DNA of 64,000 nucleotides from the NCBI GenBank assembly GCA_023392535.1, contig JAEVYY010000009.1:372001-436000 (forward strand), read 5' to 3'. A program made the position numbers and the translations under genes. Below the pieces are notes generated by a model, which was not told the DNA's origin, did not search any database, and saw only the letters and a program-made list of their open reading frames with translations. Source of the stretch: Bacillota bacterium (GTDB taxonomy: Bacteria > Bacillota > Clostridia > Lachnospirales > Lachnospiraceae). How positions within the stretch are numbered: position 1 is the first letter of the stretch; every line of letters starts with the position of its first letter. This document shows, in pieces, positions 41,619-50,991 of the stretch.

Positions 41619-42524
41619 CTACAACTCATAAGGCGTCACCTGATATACATAATAATTCAGCCAGTTTGTATATAAATCATTACAGTGCGAGCGCCACTGT
41701 AGGATTGGCTTTTGTTCGATATCATCATTTGGGTAGTAATTCTTTGGAATGGTAATATCCAAACCTTTATTTTTATCACGGATATATTCATTGTGGAGAG
41801 AATAACGATCATATTCCGGATGCCCCATGACAAAAATCTGCTTCCCATCCTCTGCCATCGCAAGGAATACGCCTGCTTCTTCTGACTCCGCCAAGATCGA
41901 AAGCTCTTTACAATCGTGGATATCTTGGGCACGGATTTCTGTGTGCCGGCTATGTGGTGCCATGAAATAATCATCAAAGCCTCTAACCAATGGTTCCTTT
42001 CGATTGTATACGGAATGTGCATAGACTCCAAACAGCTTCTCCTCCAAAAGATGCTTTTTCAGACCAAAATGGTAATACACACCAGCTTGCGCTCCCCAGC
42101 AGATATGCAGCGTCGATGTTACATGGTTCTTTGACCATTCCATGATCTTACAAAGCTCTGACCAGTAGTCCACCTCTTCAAATTCCATTTGCTCCACAGG
42201 AGCTCCCGTAATGATCAGACCATCAAATTTTCGATTCTCAATTTCATCAAATGTATGATAGAACTTATTCAAGTGCGTTACCGATGTATGTTGCGATACA
42301 TGGCTGTCTGTGTTCATAAATGTGAGATCCACCTGCAGCGGTGTATTGGAAAAAGCACGCAATAACTGTAATTCCGTATCTTCTTTTATCGGCATCAGAT
42401 TCAGGATGCAAATTTGCAATGGACGGATATTCTGTGACAAAGCACGATTTTCATCCATGACAAATATATTCTCATTTTCTAATATCTCTTTTGCTGGCAA
42501 ATCACTTTGAATCTTAATTGGCAT
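41619..42524 (-). CDS. metA: homoserine O-acyltransferase (MetA)
   Basis: 301 residues, full length. First committed step of methionine synthesis: acyl transfer from acetyl- or succinyl-CoA to homoserine. The family nucleophile Cys lies in HICWGAQAGVYYHFG and the His/Glu pair in FVMGHPEYD. The LNLMPIKEDTELQLLRAFSNTPLQV block is diagnostic. Many Clostridial MetA enzymes use acetyl-CoA; a Glu rather than Gly at the pocket position decides this, and GAPVEQMEFEEVDYW suggests acetyl-CoA. Expression is governed by the T-box leader upstream. AAGGAG is correctly placed before the ATG. Confidence 0.96.
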   Translation of the reverse strand: MPIKIQSDLPAKEILENENIFVMDENRALSQNIRPLQICILNLMPIKEDTELQLLRAFSNTPLQVDLTFMNTDSHVSQHTSVTHLNKFYHTFDEIENRKFDGLIITGAPVEQMEFEEVDYWSELCKIMEWSKNHVTSTLHICWGAQAGVYYHFGLKKHLLEEKLFGVYAHSVYNRKEPLVRGFDDYFMAPHSRHTEIRAQDIHDCKELSILAESEEAGVFLAMAEDGKQIFVMGHPEYDRYSLHNEYIRDKNKGLDITIPKNYYPNDDIEQKPILQWRSHCNDLYTNWLNYYVYQVTPYEL

Positions 42525-42582
42525 ATTGGTACCTCTCCTTCTTATTTTAAATGATGGAATATAGGAATCAAATCCTTCTTAT

Positions 42583-42908
42583 GAAATAAAAAAAGCTCCC
42601 GTCCCTTCCTCACTGAAATTACATTCAGAGAAAGAAAGGACGAAAGCTAAGCTCCGTGTTACCACCCTTGTTCACCAGTACCTCACGGTACCAGTCTCCA
42701 CAAGTACGGAATATAATAAAACTATTCGATACTCTGACGCTGTAACGGGCGTTCCCATCGTAGCCTATGCATTTTTACTTCTATATGCAGTCGGTACGCA
42801 GCTCCAAGACCATTTTCAATAATGTATTCTGTACTTCTTTTCACCTAACGAAGCTCTCTGTGCCATATCTCATTATCTACTTTTCTTTTCATTGCTTTTT
42901 CCTATTAT
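42583..42908 (-). ncRNA. T-box leader (riboswitch) of metA
   Basis: On the minus strand the leader of about 320 bases contains the T-box sequence AAGGGTGGTAACACGGAG (42651-42668 region) that pairs with uncharged tRNA. A terminator stem follows, with GTCCTTTC / GGAAGGGAC arms and a run of seven T just before 42583. The long 5' part can fold into stem I. An ATG triplet at 42770-42772 is in a plausible position for the specifier, consistent with tRNA-Met and with metA, but the specifier loop was not folded here. Confidence 0.88.
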
Positions 42909-42914
42909 GAATAA

Positions 42915-42943
42915 ATTGTAACCTTTTAATACCTCCATGTCAA
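42915..42943 (-). promoter_or_regulatory. sigma-A promoter of the metA T-box leader
   Basis: TTGACA (42938-42943), 17 bases, TACAAT (42915-42920) on the minus strand, between the ligA stop and the T-box. Confidence 0.8.
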
Positions 42944-42958
42944 CCCAGGAATTAAAAT

Positions 42959-44923
42959 TTAAAAAATCCCATCCAAATACTGCTGTATGAACTCTTCCTC
43001 TGTCCGTATCGGGATATTCAATTCCTTTGCCTTTTTATTTTTTGAAGATGAGGATGCTGCATCATTATTAATCAGACATTCCGTCTTGGCAGTTACACTT
43101 CCTGTCACCTTTCCGCCCTTCTGCTCAATGATCTCCTTCATAGCATTTCGATTTTCGAAGTGTTCCAGACTACCAGTGATGACAAATACTTTTCCAAGAA
43201 GGGTCTGACTTGCTTCATCAATTTCCTCGTTTTCAATGATGACCTCTTCCAAAAGATGATTTACCTTTGTAATGTTTTCTTCCTTAAGAAAATAATCACG
43301 AAAAGTACTTGCAATCACTTCCCCTACACCGGGTATCCCGCTTAACTCTTCGATTTGGGCACACCGCATGGCCGTTAAGTCATTCTTAAATTCTTTACAT
43401 ATCATTTTTGCATTTGCCAGTCCGATATTGGCAATACCCAGACTATAAATAAGTTTCGGAAGCGTTGTATTCCTTGCAATCTGTATGCTATTCCACAGGT
43501 TCTGATACGATTTTTCTCCAAGACCCTCCATCTGAATGATTTCCTCTTTATGCTGGTCCAGATGAAAGATATCTGCATACTCATGAATAAATCCCTTGGC
43601 AATGAATTTTTCTAGGGTCGCCTCGGACAATCCTTCGATATTCATAGCATCCCTGCTTACGAACAGGGTAAAGGATTTGATCTTCTTCGCTTCGCAACCA
43701 GGATTCATGCAATATAAGGATTGCACTTCATTTACCTGTTTTAACTGTGTGTCTCCGCCACATACCGGACATGCACATGGTATCTCTACCGTATTGCTCC
43801 CTGTCAGATTTTCAGCGATCTGAGGAATGATCATATTGGCTTTATAGACTGCAATCCTATCACCAATGCCAAGGCGAAGACTACGCAGAATACTGATGTT
43901 GTGTACTGAGGCACGGCTCACCGTCGTACCTTCCAATTCAACGGGCTCAAAGATAGCGATCGGATTGATCAGTCCTGTTCTACTCGGACTCCATTCTATT
44001 TTCAATAGTGTAGTTTCCCGTAACTCATCCTGCCATTTGAACGCAATCGAATCCCTTGGGAACTTTGCTGTCATACCCAGCCGTCTACCATAATCGATAT
44101 CATTATAACTTAATACCAATCCATCCGAAGGGATATCATATGTCTGAATCTTCTCTTCGTAACTTGCAACGCTCTCTAATATCGTATCCTGCGTCACCTT
44201 GTTATAAGATACCACATCAAAGCCCTGCCGTTGCAGAAAGAGAAATTGTTCTTCCCTTGAATTATGAAATTCTACTTGATCAGCTTTCACTAGTCCAAAT
44301 GCAAAAAATTTCACATTTCTCCTTGCCGTAATTTCATTATTCAACTGACGGACCGATCCACTGCAAAGATTTCTTGGATTCTTATATTTCGCATCTTCCT
44401 GAATAATCAGTGCGTTAATTTTTTCAAAATCTGTATAACTAATAACAGCTTCCCCGCGTAAGATCAATTCACCCTTATATGCGATCGATAATGGAAGATT
44501 CAGAAATACGCGTGCATTATTGGTAATAACTTCTCCCACTTCTCCATTGCCACGCGTTACCGCTTTCGCAAGTCTGCCTTCCTGATAGGTCAGTACAATG
44601 GTTAGACCATCCAGTTTCCAGGATAATAGCGCCTCCTGTCCTTTCAGCCAGTCACGCAGTTCTTCTCTGCTTTTTGTCTTGCCAAGAGATAACATGGGTT
44701 GTTCATGCCTTTCTTTTGGTAACTCATCAATGGCTTCATATCCTACATTTACGGTCGGACTATTTGCCAAGACCATCCCTGTCTCCTGTTCCAGTTGCAC
44801 CAGCTCATCATATCGCTTATCATATTCAAAGTTACTCATGATTTCTCTGTCTTCTGCATAGTAAGCTTTAGAAGCCTCATTCAATACGGTAATTAATTCC
44901 CTGATTCTTGCGCTCTTGTCCAT
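42959..44923 (-). CDS. ligA: NAD-dependent DNA ligase
   Basis: 654 residues. Seals nicks during replication and repair. The Ia domain (SNFEYDKRYDELVQLE), the adenylation motif KLDG with the active Lys at residue 103, the OB fold, four zinc-finger cysteines (CPVCGG...YCMNPGC), helix-hairpin-helix repeats (IPGVGEVIA) and a C-terminal BRCT domain (GKVFVITGSLEHF) are all present. ATG 44923 and GTG 44935 are both possible starts; neither has a strong binding site, and the ATG fits the family start. It ends just before the metA promoter. Confidence 0.96.
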   Translation of the reverse strand: MDKSARIRELITVLNEASKAYYAEDREIMSNFEYDKRYDELVQLEQETGMVLANSPTVNVGYEAIDELPKERHEQPMLSLGKTKSREELRDWLKGQEALLSWKLDGLTIVLTYQEGRLAKAVTRGNGEVGEVITNNARVFLNLPLSIAYKGELILRGEAVISYTDFEKINALIIQEDAKYKNPRNLCSGSVRQLNNEITARRNVKFFAFGLVKADQVEFHNSREEQFLFLQRQGFDVVSYNKVTQDTILESVASYEEKIQTYDIPSDGLVLSYNDIDYGRRLGMTAKFPRDSIAFKWQDELRETTLLKIEWSPSRTGLINPIAIFEPVELEGTTVSRASVHNISILRSLRLGIGDRIAVYKANMIIPQIAENLTGSNTVEIPCACPVCGGDTQLKQVNEVQSLYCMNPGCEAKKIKSFTLFVSRDAMNIEGLSEATLEKFIAKGFIHEYADIFHLDQHKEEIIQMEGLGEKSYQNLWNSIQIARNTTLPKLIYSLGIANIGLANAKMICKEFKNDLTAMRCAQIEELSGIPGVGEVIASTFRDYFLKEENITKVNHLLEEVIIENEEIDEASQTLLGKVFVITGSLEHFENRNAMKEIIEQKGGKVTGSVTAKTECLINNDAASSSSKNKKAKELNIPIRTEEEFIQQYLDGIF

Positions 44924-44953
44924 CGTTAATCTCACTGTCTCTTCTTAATATTT

Positions 44954-45679
44954 TTACCTCGTGATTCCTGCCTGCCGGTACAATTCCAAAAGCTCCTCCC
45001 CGCATAATTCCCGGTAATCTCCGATCTTTAAATTTCCCAATTCTATATTCATGATACGAATTCTTTTTAATTGAACGACACGATACCCCAATGATTCGCA
45101 CATACGCCGAATCTGCCTGTTCAACCCCTGTGTCAGGACAATACGAAACGTATAAGGTCCTATTTTATCTACGGCACATTTTCTTGTGGTTGCCTCTAAT
45201 TCCTTCAAATAAATGCCATTTTTCATCTTTTCTAAAAAGGTATCTTCTATCTGTTTATTGACTTTTACAATGTATTCTTTTTCATGTCGATTGACTGATT
45301 TAGTCATTTTTTGAATCAAATCCCCATCATTACTCATGATCATAAGACCTTCGGAGTCTTTATCCAGTCTGCCTGCATACGTAACACGGATGGGATATTT
45401 GAGATATTCCGTAATCGTCACCTTAGCATGCGCATCTTTTTCCGTACAAGTAATTCCCACTGGCTTATAAAATGCCAAAACCACCTTATGAGCTCTTGGC
45501 CGTACGGGTTTTCCACTCACAGTCACCTCATTGCTCTGTGTTACGCGGCTTCCCATGGTTGCAACAGCCCCATCTACCTCCACGAGACCCAAATCAATCA
45601 TTCGATCCGCTTCTCTTCTGGAACAAATGCCGCATTCTGCTAAGTATTTATTTAATCGGACCGCCTGGACTTTCTCCAT
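44954..45679 (-). CDS. rluF: pseudouridine synthase, RluF/RsuA family
   Basis: 241 residues. The N-terminal S4 RNA-binding domain is VRLNKYLAECGICSRREADRMIDLGLVEVDG, and the catalytic domain has GRLDKDSEGLMIMSNDGDL with the active aspartate. The C-terminal LTQGLNRQIRRMCESLGY is the family block. It probably modifies 23S rRNA (RluF type), although RsuA/RluB relatives cannot be excluded by eye. It lies 30 bases before ligA and is likely transcribed with it. Confidence 0.88.
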   Translation of the reverse strand: MEKVQAVRLNKYLAECGICSRREADRMIDLGLVEVDGAVATMGSRVTQSNEVTVSGKPVRPRAHKVVLAFYKPVGITCTEKDAHAKVTITEYLKYPIRVTYAGRLDKDSEGLMIMSNDGDLIQKMTKSVNRHEKEYIVKVNKQIEDTFLEKMKNGIYLKELEATTRKCAVDKIGPYTFRIVLTQGLNRQIRRMCESLGYRVVQLKRIRIMNIELGNLKIGDYRELCGEELLELYRQAGITR

Positions 45680-45758
45680 CTGCTTATAATACCTTTCTTG
45701 ATTTACTTCCTGTTCATTATACTTGAAACACGTTGCATCCGCAATAATTGAACCGATC

Positions 45759-46196
45759 CTATTCGAGCAATTCTTTTATTCTAGATTCCCCTAATATGCG
45801 TACTTCATTATCTGCCAGCAATTCTGCTGCCACACCATTCCCTCGTATGAGGCTGCCGCCAAAAGTCCCATCATAAATATATCCATATCCACACGAAGGA
45901 CTTCGCTCCTTTAAAATCGCTGTCTCACATGCATAGAGCTCTTTTAACCGTAAAGTCTCTTCCGCACCGCGATTAAAATAGGAAGTCACATCTTCTCCTT
46001 TTTTCGTGAGTACTTTTTCTCCGCTCCGTTCCGCCGGATCTCTCGGTGTCTGCAGACCACCATAAATTTCCGGGCATACCGGTATTAGATTATATTTATC
46101 CACACATTGTTTCAATTCCTCTTGCATCGCATCTGTTCCATCGTATTTGCAATGCATACCCAGCAAACACGCACTAACCAAAATATTCTGTTTCAT
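45759..46196 (-). CDS. DUF523 domain protein
   Basis: 145 residues. All conserved blocks of DUF523 are visible: ILVSACLLGMHCKYDG, PVCPEIYGGLQTPRDPAER and LKERSPSCGYG. The conserved cysteines suggest a metal or cofactor site. The function is unknown to me, although related DUF523 domains occur fused to DUF1722. AGGGGAG precedes the ATG. Confidence 0.93.
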   Translation of the reverse strand: MKQNILVSACLLGMHCKYDGTDAMQEELKQCVDKYNLIPVCPEIYGGLQTPRDPAERSGEKVLTKKGEDVTSYFNRGAEETLRLKELYACETAILKERSPSCGYGYIYDGTFGGSLIRGNGVAAELLADNEVRILGESRIKELLE

Positions 46197-46270
46197 GATA
46201 GACTCCCCTTTCCCATCTGATAAGATACATTTTAACTGAATTCTTATTATTTTTCCATGCTAATAATTAA

Positions 46271-46318
46271 AAAGGGCTTGTTACAAAAGAACAAATTGTT
46301 TTTTTGTAACAGCCCTTT
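46271..46318 (-). terminator. terminator of the DUF4956/VTC/CotH operon
   Basis: Long stem AAAGGGCT and GTTACAAAA paired with TTTTGTAAC and AGCCCTTT. It lies immediately after the DUF4956 stop. Confidence 0.85.
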
Positions 46319-46320
46319 CC

Positions 46321-46995
46321 TTAAAAGGTAACTTCGCCGTCGTGCGAAAGTAAAGACACGGATTGTACACCATTGATTGCATTGATTTTCAGAACCATAT
46401 CCGCCTCTTCTTTGACACGTAATTCAATCACGATATCCAATCGATCCCCTGTCAGATTACGGGACTTTACTTTTGGAAATTTACAAAATTCTGTGACTAC
46501 GTCCAAAATATTTTCTTCATTTTTAATATCAGTAGAGTTAACCACCAGAATCATGGGTGCTTTTGCAACTGGAATTTTATCTAATACAAAAATTGCAAGA
46601 GTAACCATAATAGATAATACTATTGCTACTTCATATAGTCCAGCGCCGCAGATAATTCCTATGCTGATCGACCAGAATAAAAACACAAGATCCATAGGGT
46701 CTTTAATTGCTGTTCGAAAACGTACGATGGATAATGCACCCACCATACCAAGTGAAACTACAATGCTGGATTGAATGGTAATGATAATTGCAGCTGTAAT
46801 AAGTGCAAGTGCAGCAAGTGCTATATTAAAACTCTTATTATAGAACGATTTTCTTGTTATAATACGATAGATAAAAAATATATACAATGCAAGTACCGAT
46901 GTTATCAGTAAAACAACTAAAATATCTGTCGCACTGATATCCGCTTTAGAAAAAGTTTCTAAAAATGATTTTTTAATTATGTCCTTTACGCTCAT
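46321..46995 (-). CDS. DUF4956 membrane protein
   Basis: 224 residues with about four to five membrane segments in the first 150 residues and a soluble C-terminal ferredoxin-like part (RLDIVIELRVKEEADMVLKINAINGV). The LGMVGALSIVRFRTAIKDPMDLVFLFWSISIGI block is diagnostic of DUF4956. Its start overlaps the stop of the VTC gene by four bases. The trio DUF4956, VTC and CotH recurs in many bacteria, suggesting a common pathway, possibly polyphosphate-linked or cell-surface. The role is not established. Confidence 0.88.
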   Translation of the reverse strand: MSVKDIIKKSFLETFSKADISATDILVVLLITSVLALYIFFIYRIITRKSFYNKSFNIALAALALITAAIIITIQSSIVVSLGMVGALSIVRFRTAIKDPMDLVFLFWSISIGIICGAGLYEVAIVLSIMVTLAIFVLDKIPVAKAPMILVVNSTDIKNEENILDVVTEFCKFPKVKSRNLTGDRLDIVIELRVKEEADMVLKINAINGVQSVSLLSHDGEVTF

Positions 46996-47693
46996 GAAAA
47001 AATTCCTCCTCGATATTTTCTACATAAATAATATTTTGAATATGCGGTTTGTTGCAAATTCTCTACCTGCACACTTTGGTAAACAAAATCCGGGATATAG
47101 GCATCATATTTTACTTCCAGTACATGGTATCCTGATGGCATAATCGGTCTCGCTGTAATCTGTTCCGACAAAAACTGATGCAGCAGATGACCAGAACGTA
47201 TATTTTTATCAAATGTGACCCGCACATTCCCGTTCGGGTAAATATATGGTATTCTGTCATATTCTACAATCACACTTGGACGCAACAACCTTGTCTTCAT
47301 CTGCAAACAAAATTTCTGATAGACCGGTTCTTTTATATGATCCATTGATAGTGGTTTTTTTTCTATGATGTCCTGACATAATTCTTTTGTGATTTTACAA
47401 GAAGTTTTCTTCGTTTTGCCATGCTCTTTGCTCTTTAATTCCAACTTAATGGTATCTGTATTATGATCATAGATACGGATCCGGAATTTCTCTCTAGGAT
47501 CTGTTCCATATTCATTTTCATAGTAACATGTATCTTCATAATCATCAAAATATAAGCTACGTATTCTGTAGCTTCCTTCTGCTCCCACATTACGATCCAT
47601 CTGCATGACTGGACCAATCCGATTTCTAATGCACGCAAATTGCATTTCTGTACTGATATATTTTAATTCATGTCTGAATTCACTTGCTATCAA
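46992..47693 (-). CDS. VTC domain polyphosphate polymerase-like protein
   Basis: 233 residues with the VTC tunnel-fold motifs: FRHELKYISTEMQF, then YRIRSLYFDDYEDTCYYENEYG, EKFRIRIYDHN and LELKSKE with the acidic and basic residues lining the active tunnel, and PSVIVEYDRIPYI later. In yeast Vtc4 this domain makes polyphosphate from ATP. Start TTG at 47693, eight bases after AAGGGG. Co-transcribed with DUF4956 (four-base overlap) and preceded by the CotH gene. Confidence 0.88.
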   Translation of the reverse strand: MIASEFRHELKYISTEMQFACIRNRIGPVMQMDRNVGAEGSYRIRSLYFDDYEDTCYYENEYGTDPREKFRIRIYDHNTDTIKLELKSKEHGKTKKTSCKITKELCQDIIEKKPLSMDHIKEPVYQKFCLQMKTRLLRPSVIVEYDRIPYIYPNGNVRVTFDKNIRSGHLLHQFLSEQITARPIMPSGYHVLEVKYDAYIPDFVYQSVQVENLQQTAYSKYYLCRKYRGGIFS

Positions 47694-47742
47694 TCTATTG
47701 TCCCCTTTCTCTATAAGAAGTTTCTCAAAGGATACCGTATGA

Positions 47743-49539
47743 TTATCTATCTTCTCCCCATTCTCTTGCTAAAAATTTATCTCTTTCATGGAGGAAATAA
47801 GTAAGTTCAGAAACTTTTTCATAGAATGTATCTGTCTTTTCCTGAATGGTCTCATCTTCATTGAAAATATCCCATCTGAATTCATCCATTAAGGCAGCAT
47901 TTAGAATTCGATCTGCTCTTTCATTGATCTTCGTATTTGCTTCTTCTTTTATAATATCCCTAAATTCTTTGAAATAAATTTGAATTGCAGTCTCGCGAAA
48001 TTCTTTTTGCTGGTACAAAGCATACCATATATCGGAATCCTTTGTCTTCACACAGGCATAAAAACCATTGGGATCGAATAAATCTATCCCCTCCTGCGTA
48101 ATACCTGAACCTGCAATTGCTTTGTCGTAATCCCACGCTGGACCCGCAAAGAACTTTGTACTGATACTATCGTTCGGTTTATAGAAAAACTGACTGGTAA
48201 ATGCTGCATCTAAGTTCTTTACGATTTCTTCCAATAAATATTTTCTGGCAAAGGAGTCTATATCAATATAATCTCCAAAATAGCGACCAGAATACGGACT
48301 ATATCCATCTTCCGAAAACATGGCATCTTCAAGGTCTTGATACTGGTTCGCGATATAGGATACTTGATTGAACGAAGCATACTTAGGGCTGGTGAATACG
48401 ACTGGTTGCATTCTAGAAGTTATAAATCCACTGGACTCCAGTCCATAGCGATCGCTCATCTCTATCTCTAATAGATAACCACCTGTTATATCTTCTGGCT
48501 CTGTGGGAATCTCATAACCCTTCGTACTAAAGAGCCTGCCCTGTGGCGTCATGAAAGTCTCGCAGGTACTTAAGTCGTTTATTGCTGAGTTCATCTTTTG
48601 GGTGATTTTTTCTAAATTATTCACATTAACGCGGTTTTCACCAACTTCTACTTTTGTAGCCAGCAGATAATTCCCTACATAATTTCCATTTGCATAAACA
48701 TCTACATATTCCATTTTAGGAGTATAGGCAAGCCCCAATTTATGTGCCATATCAAAGGTAGTCATATTACGAATTAACGTACTGTCAAAAGCATTCGCAA
48801 TCAATAGCCATTTCTTAGCAGCTCCCATTTGAAAGAGATCGATATCACTTGGCAATTTTAACTGATATGATTTCTTATCTGTATCCGTCCAGGAAGCATT
48901 CCCCCGGCAATGCATGGACTCTATCTTTCCCTCAAATTCTGTTTTACCGTCTTCTTTCAAAATTGTAAGGTTTCCGCCTTCTTCATTGGACTTATCTGTA
49001 TGCAGATATTGCAGACTTCCAGAATTAGTTTCAAAGAAAAGTGTAGCGACATGAGCAGACTGCATTACTTCCAGTGGAAATACCTGATCTGTTAAAAAAG
49101 TGGTAATCTCATGTGATCCTAAAGATAAAGAACAGATATCACCATTCTTTACCATATCTCCGTCGATCATTATTTCACTTACAATTGACATCTGGAGTTT
49201 AAGGCTGTCCAAATCGGCAGAGGATGGTAAAAACAGATAATACTTTCCATCCTTCTCGTTATACCACCAATTAATCTTAACTTCGGCGCCATTCTTTACC
49301 TGTTTATTTAAACTCACACTGACCGTGAACACCTGGCTACTATCTGGTTCTGGAATCGTCTCTGCGGGCTCTGATGACATATTCTTTTGCATTTCTTCCA
49401 TTCTGGCCGCATTTTGTAAATCTTTTTGAATATTACCGATATTCCTGACCTTTTCTAAAAAATATATGCTAAACGCAAATAAGCATACTATGATTGTGAT
49501 CCTTAGAATCGTTTTCTTATGAAAGACAAAAAACCTCAT
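47743..49539 (-). CDS. CotH-family kinase with N-terminal membrane anchor
   Basis: 598 residues. Residues about 10-30 are a hydrophobic anchor, so the bulk is extracellular or on the forespore-facing side. The CotH kinase domain starts near residue 195 with RGNASWTDTDKKSYQLKL, and the metal-binding and ATP motifs follow in KKWLLIANAFDSTLIRNMTTFDMA, EKFFAGPAWDYDKA and later blocks. Bacillus CotH phosphorylates spore coat proteins. Here it stands with VTC and DUF4956 rather than with coat genes. GGGAG lies ten bases before ATG 49539; the longer frame to 49614 has no site. Confidence 0.88.
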   Translation of the reverse strand: MRFFVFHKKTILRITIIVCLFAFSIYFLEKVRNIGNIQKDLQNAARMEEMQKNMSSEPAETIPEPDSSQVFTVSVSLNKQVKNGAEVKINWWYNEKDGKYYLFLPSSADLDSLKLQMSIVSEIMIDGDMVKNGDICSLSLGSHEITTFLTDQVFPLEVMQSAHVATLFFETNSGSLQYLHTDKSNEEGGNLTILKEDGKTEFEGKIESMHCRGNASWTDTDKKSYQLKLPSDIDLFQMGAAKKWLLIANAFDSTLIRNMTTFDMAHKLGLAYTPKMEYVDVYANGNYVGNYLLATKVEVGENRVNVNNLEKITQKMNSAINDLSTCETFMTPQGRLFSTKGYEIPTEPEDITGGYLLEIEMSDRYGLESSGFITSRMQPVVFTSPKYASFNQVSYIANQYQDLEDAMFSEDGYSPYSGRYFGDYIDIDSFARKYLLEEIVKNLDAAFTSQFFYKPNDSISTKFFAGPAWDYDKAIAGSGITQEGIDLFDPNGFYACVKTKDSDIWYALYQQKEFRETAIQIYFKEFRDIIKEEANTKINERADRILNAALMDEFRWDIFNEDETIQEKTDTFYEKVSELTYFLHERDKFLAREWGEDR

Positions 49540-49666
49540 ATTAATTACTCCCATCTGCGACATAAAAGTCACATTAAACGAAACAATAATAACACAATTA
49601 TGCCTGAACCGCAAGGAAAGTCATGAGCATTCGCATGTCCATGACTTAATATAGAAAAAGCACTCT

Positions 49667-50338
49667 CTATTCAGCACATCCGGCCAAACTTTCCTTTGCT
49701 TGCTCCAAACGCTTCTGAAATTGAGAATAGAAGTCCTCATTCTCATAGGTACGGGCAAAAAATTTTTCTAATATATACATATTTATCTGTTTTATCACCC
49801 TGGGGTCTTCTATATTCTTCACCATTTCTTGCACATCGATCAAAAAATAATGCCACTGATTTATGTATTGCTCATTCTTAATGATATCTTCCGTATCAAT
49901 CCATTTACGTATTTTTACTTTTGTCTTTTTCTCACTTTTACATTCATTTATCTGCAAAAAATAACGGAAAGAACCATTTTCATAATATCTTCCCAATGGA
50001 AATAACCTGCAGATCCCAGGTCTGAAAAGATGAATCCCACACCTTCCTTTTTCATTCAGAAAAGTGCATTTTTCCAATTCACCCTTCATTTTTATATTCG
50101 GAAGGATAATACCATCTACTACATTTAAATCCACATGATGGTTCCATAATTCCTCAAAGGTCATATGCAGATTTTCAGTAAGACGAAAAATATCAAGCGG
50201 ATCTAATAGAATAGAATTCCCCATGCCTTGGCAACAGGCTGAACAGCCCATGCAATCATTACATCCTGCTTTTACCATATCATTTATTCCGTATAATCTT
50301 CCGTCTGAAATATCCTTAAGACTTACATTTCTTTTCAC
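49667..50338 (-). CDS. YkgJ-family cysteine cluster protein
   Basis: 223 residues. The family pattern is C-x2-C-x2-C-x2-C (CNDCMGCSACCQGMGNSILLDPLDIFRL), then GRCGIHLFRPGICRLFPLG. The eight or so cysteines are thought to hold zinc or an iron-sulfur cluster. It starts at a GTG with GGAAGG upstream (spacing about 11). Function unknown. Confidence 0.85.
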   Translation of the reverse strand: MKRNVSLKDISDGRLYGINDMVKAGCNDCMGCSACCQGMGNSILLDPLDIFRLTENLHMTFEELWNHHVDLNVVDGIILPNIKMKGELEKCTFLNEKGRCGIHLFRPGICRLFPLGRYYENGSFRYFLQINECKSEKKTKVKIRKWIDTEDIIKNEQYINQWHYFLIDVQEMVKNIEDPRVIKQINMYILEKFFARTYENEDFYSQFQKRLEQAKESLAGCAE

Positions 50339-50431
50339 GATTTGTGCTTTCCTTCCAACGTTGATCTATTTTAGCAAATGCGTTCATCCACTTATTATAT
50401 CATAAATATCTCTTTACGGAAAAACAAAAAA

Positions 50432-50458
50432 CTTCGGAAGGCCTTTCGCTATCCGAAG
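50432..50458 (-). terminator. terminator of the ferritin-like gene
   Basis: CTTCGGA / TCCGAAG stem (50432-50438, 50452-50458). On the minus strand it runs into a T-rich tail. It lies just after the stop at 50466. Confidence 0.75.
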
Positions 50459-50465
50459 CTTCTAT

Positions 50466-50906
50466 TTATAAATATTTTTTTAGAATTTCTATATTCTTTT
50501 CTTCAAAATCCATTAGTTCTTTTGCGATCTCCATCGATTTTCCTTTTGCCTCAGGATGTTTATTCATCGATTTCCACATGCTTGTAAGTCCTTTGTTGCT
50601 TCCTTGTATCATCATTTCTGCAATATGACTTGAACTTGTATTAAGAATGGTATTCATATGGATTCCTCCGACTAGCATAGCCTCTTCAATTGCATTCCCT
50701 GGAAGAGGCATAGCCCTTTCCTCCAAAATCCGATCGACTGCCTCATTATGAATTGCAGAGTATTTTAAAGACTGCCTGGACAATTGCAATGCCAAATCAT
50801 CATCATACACTTTTGATGCTATGGTATCTATCGCTTTCATCGCCATATGTGTATTTCTTTGTATATCCTTTAATACTTCTATTTCCTCTTTTCTATTTAC
50901 TATCAT
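50466..50906 (-). CDS. helical-bundle protein, possibly spore coat-related
   Basis: 146 residues, almost wholly helical (EEIEVLKDIQRNTHMAMKAIDTIASKV, LALQLSRQSLKYSAIHNEAVDRILEERAMP, ELMDFEEKNIEILKKYL), resembling DUF2383/CotF-type ferritin-like proteins of spore formers. No metal-binding E-x-x-H pattern was confirmed. ATG 50906 follows GGAGGG by seven bases; the longer frame would start inside the terminator of the upstream gene. Role unknown. Confidence 0.65.
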   Translation of the reverse strand: MIVNRKEEIEVLKDIQRNTHMAMKAIDTIASKVYDDDLALQLSRQSLKYSAIHNEAVDRILEERAMPLPGNAIEEAMLVGGIHMNTILNTSSSHIAEMMIQGSNKGLTSMWKSMNKHPEAKGKSMEIAKELMDFEEKNIEILKKYL

Positions 50907-50934
50907 ATAAACCCTCCTTCCTAAAAGTAAAAAA

Positions 50935-50968
50935 GACATAGAAATGCATTTCTGCATTCTCTATGCCT
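50935..50968 (-). terminator. terminator of the Gfo/Idh/MocA gene
   Basis: Minus-strand stem of the form GCATAGAGAATGCA / TGCATTTCTATGTC followed by six T. Confidence 0.75.
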
Positions 50969-50991
50969 AAGTATTCCACAAAATTTAGTTT

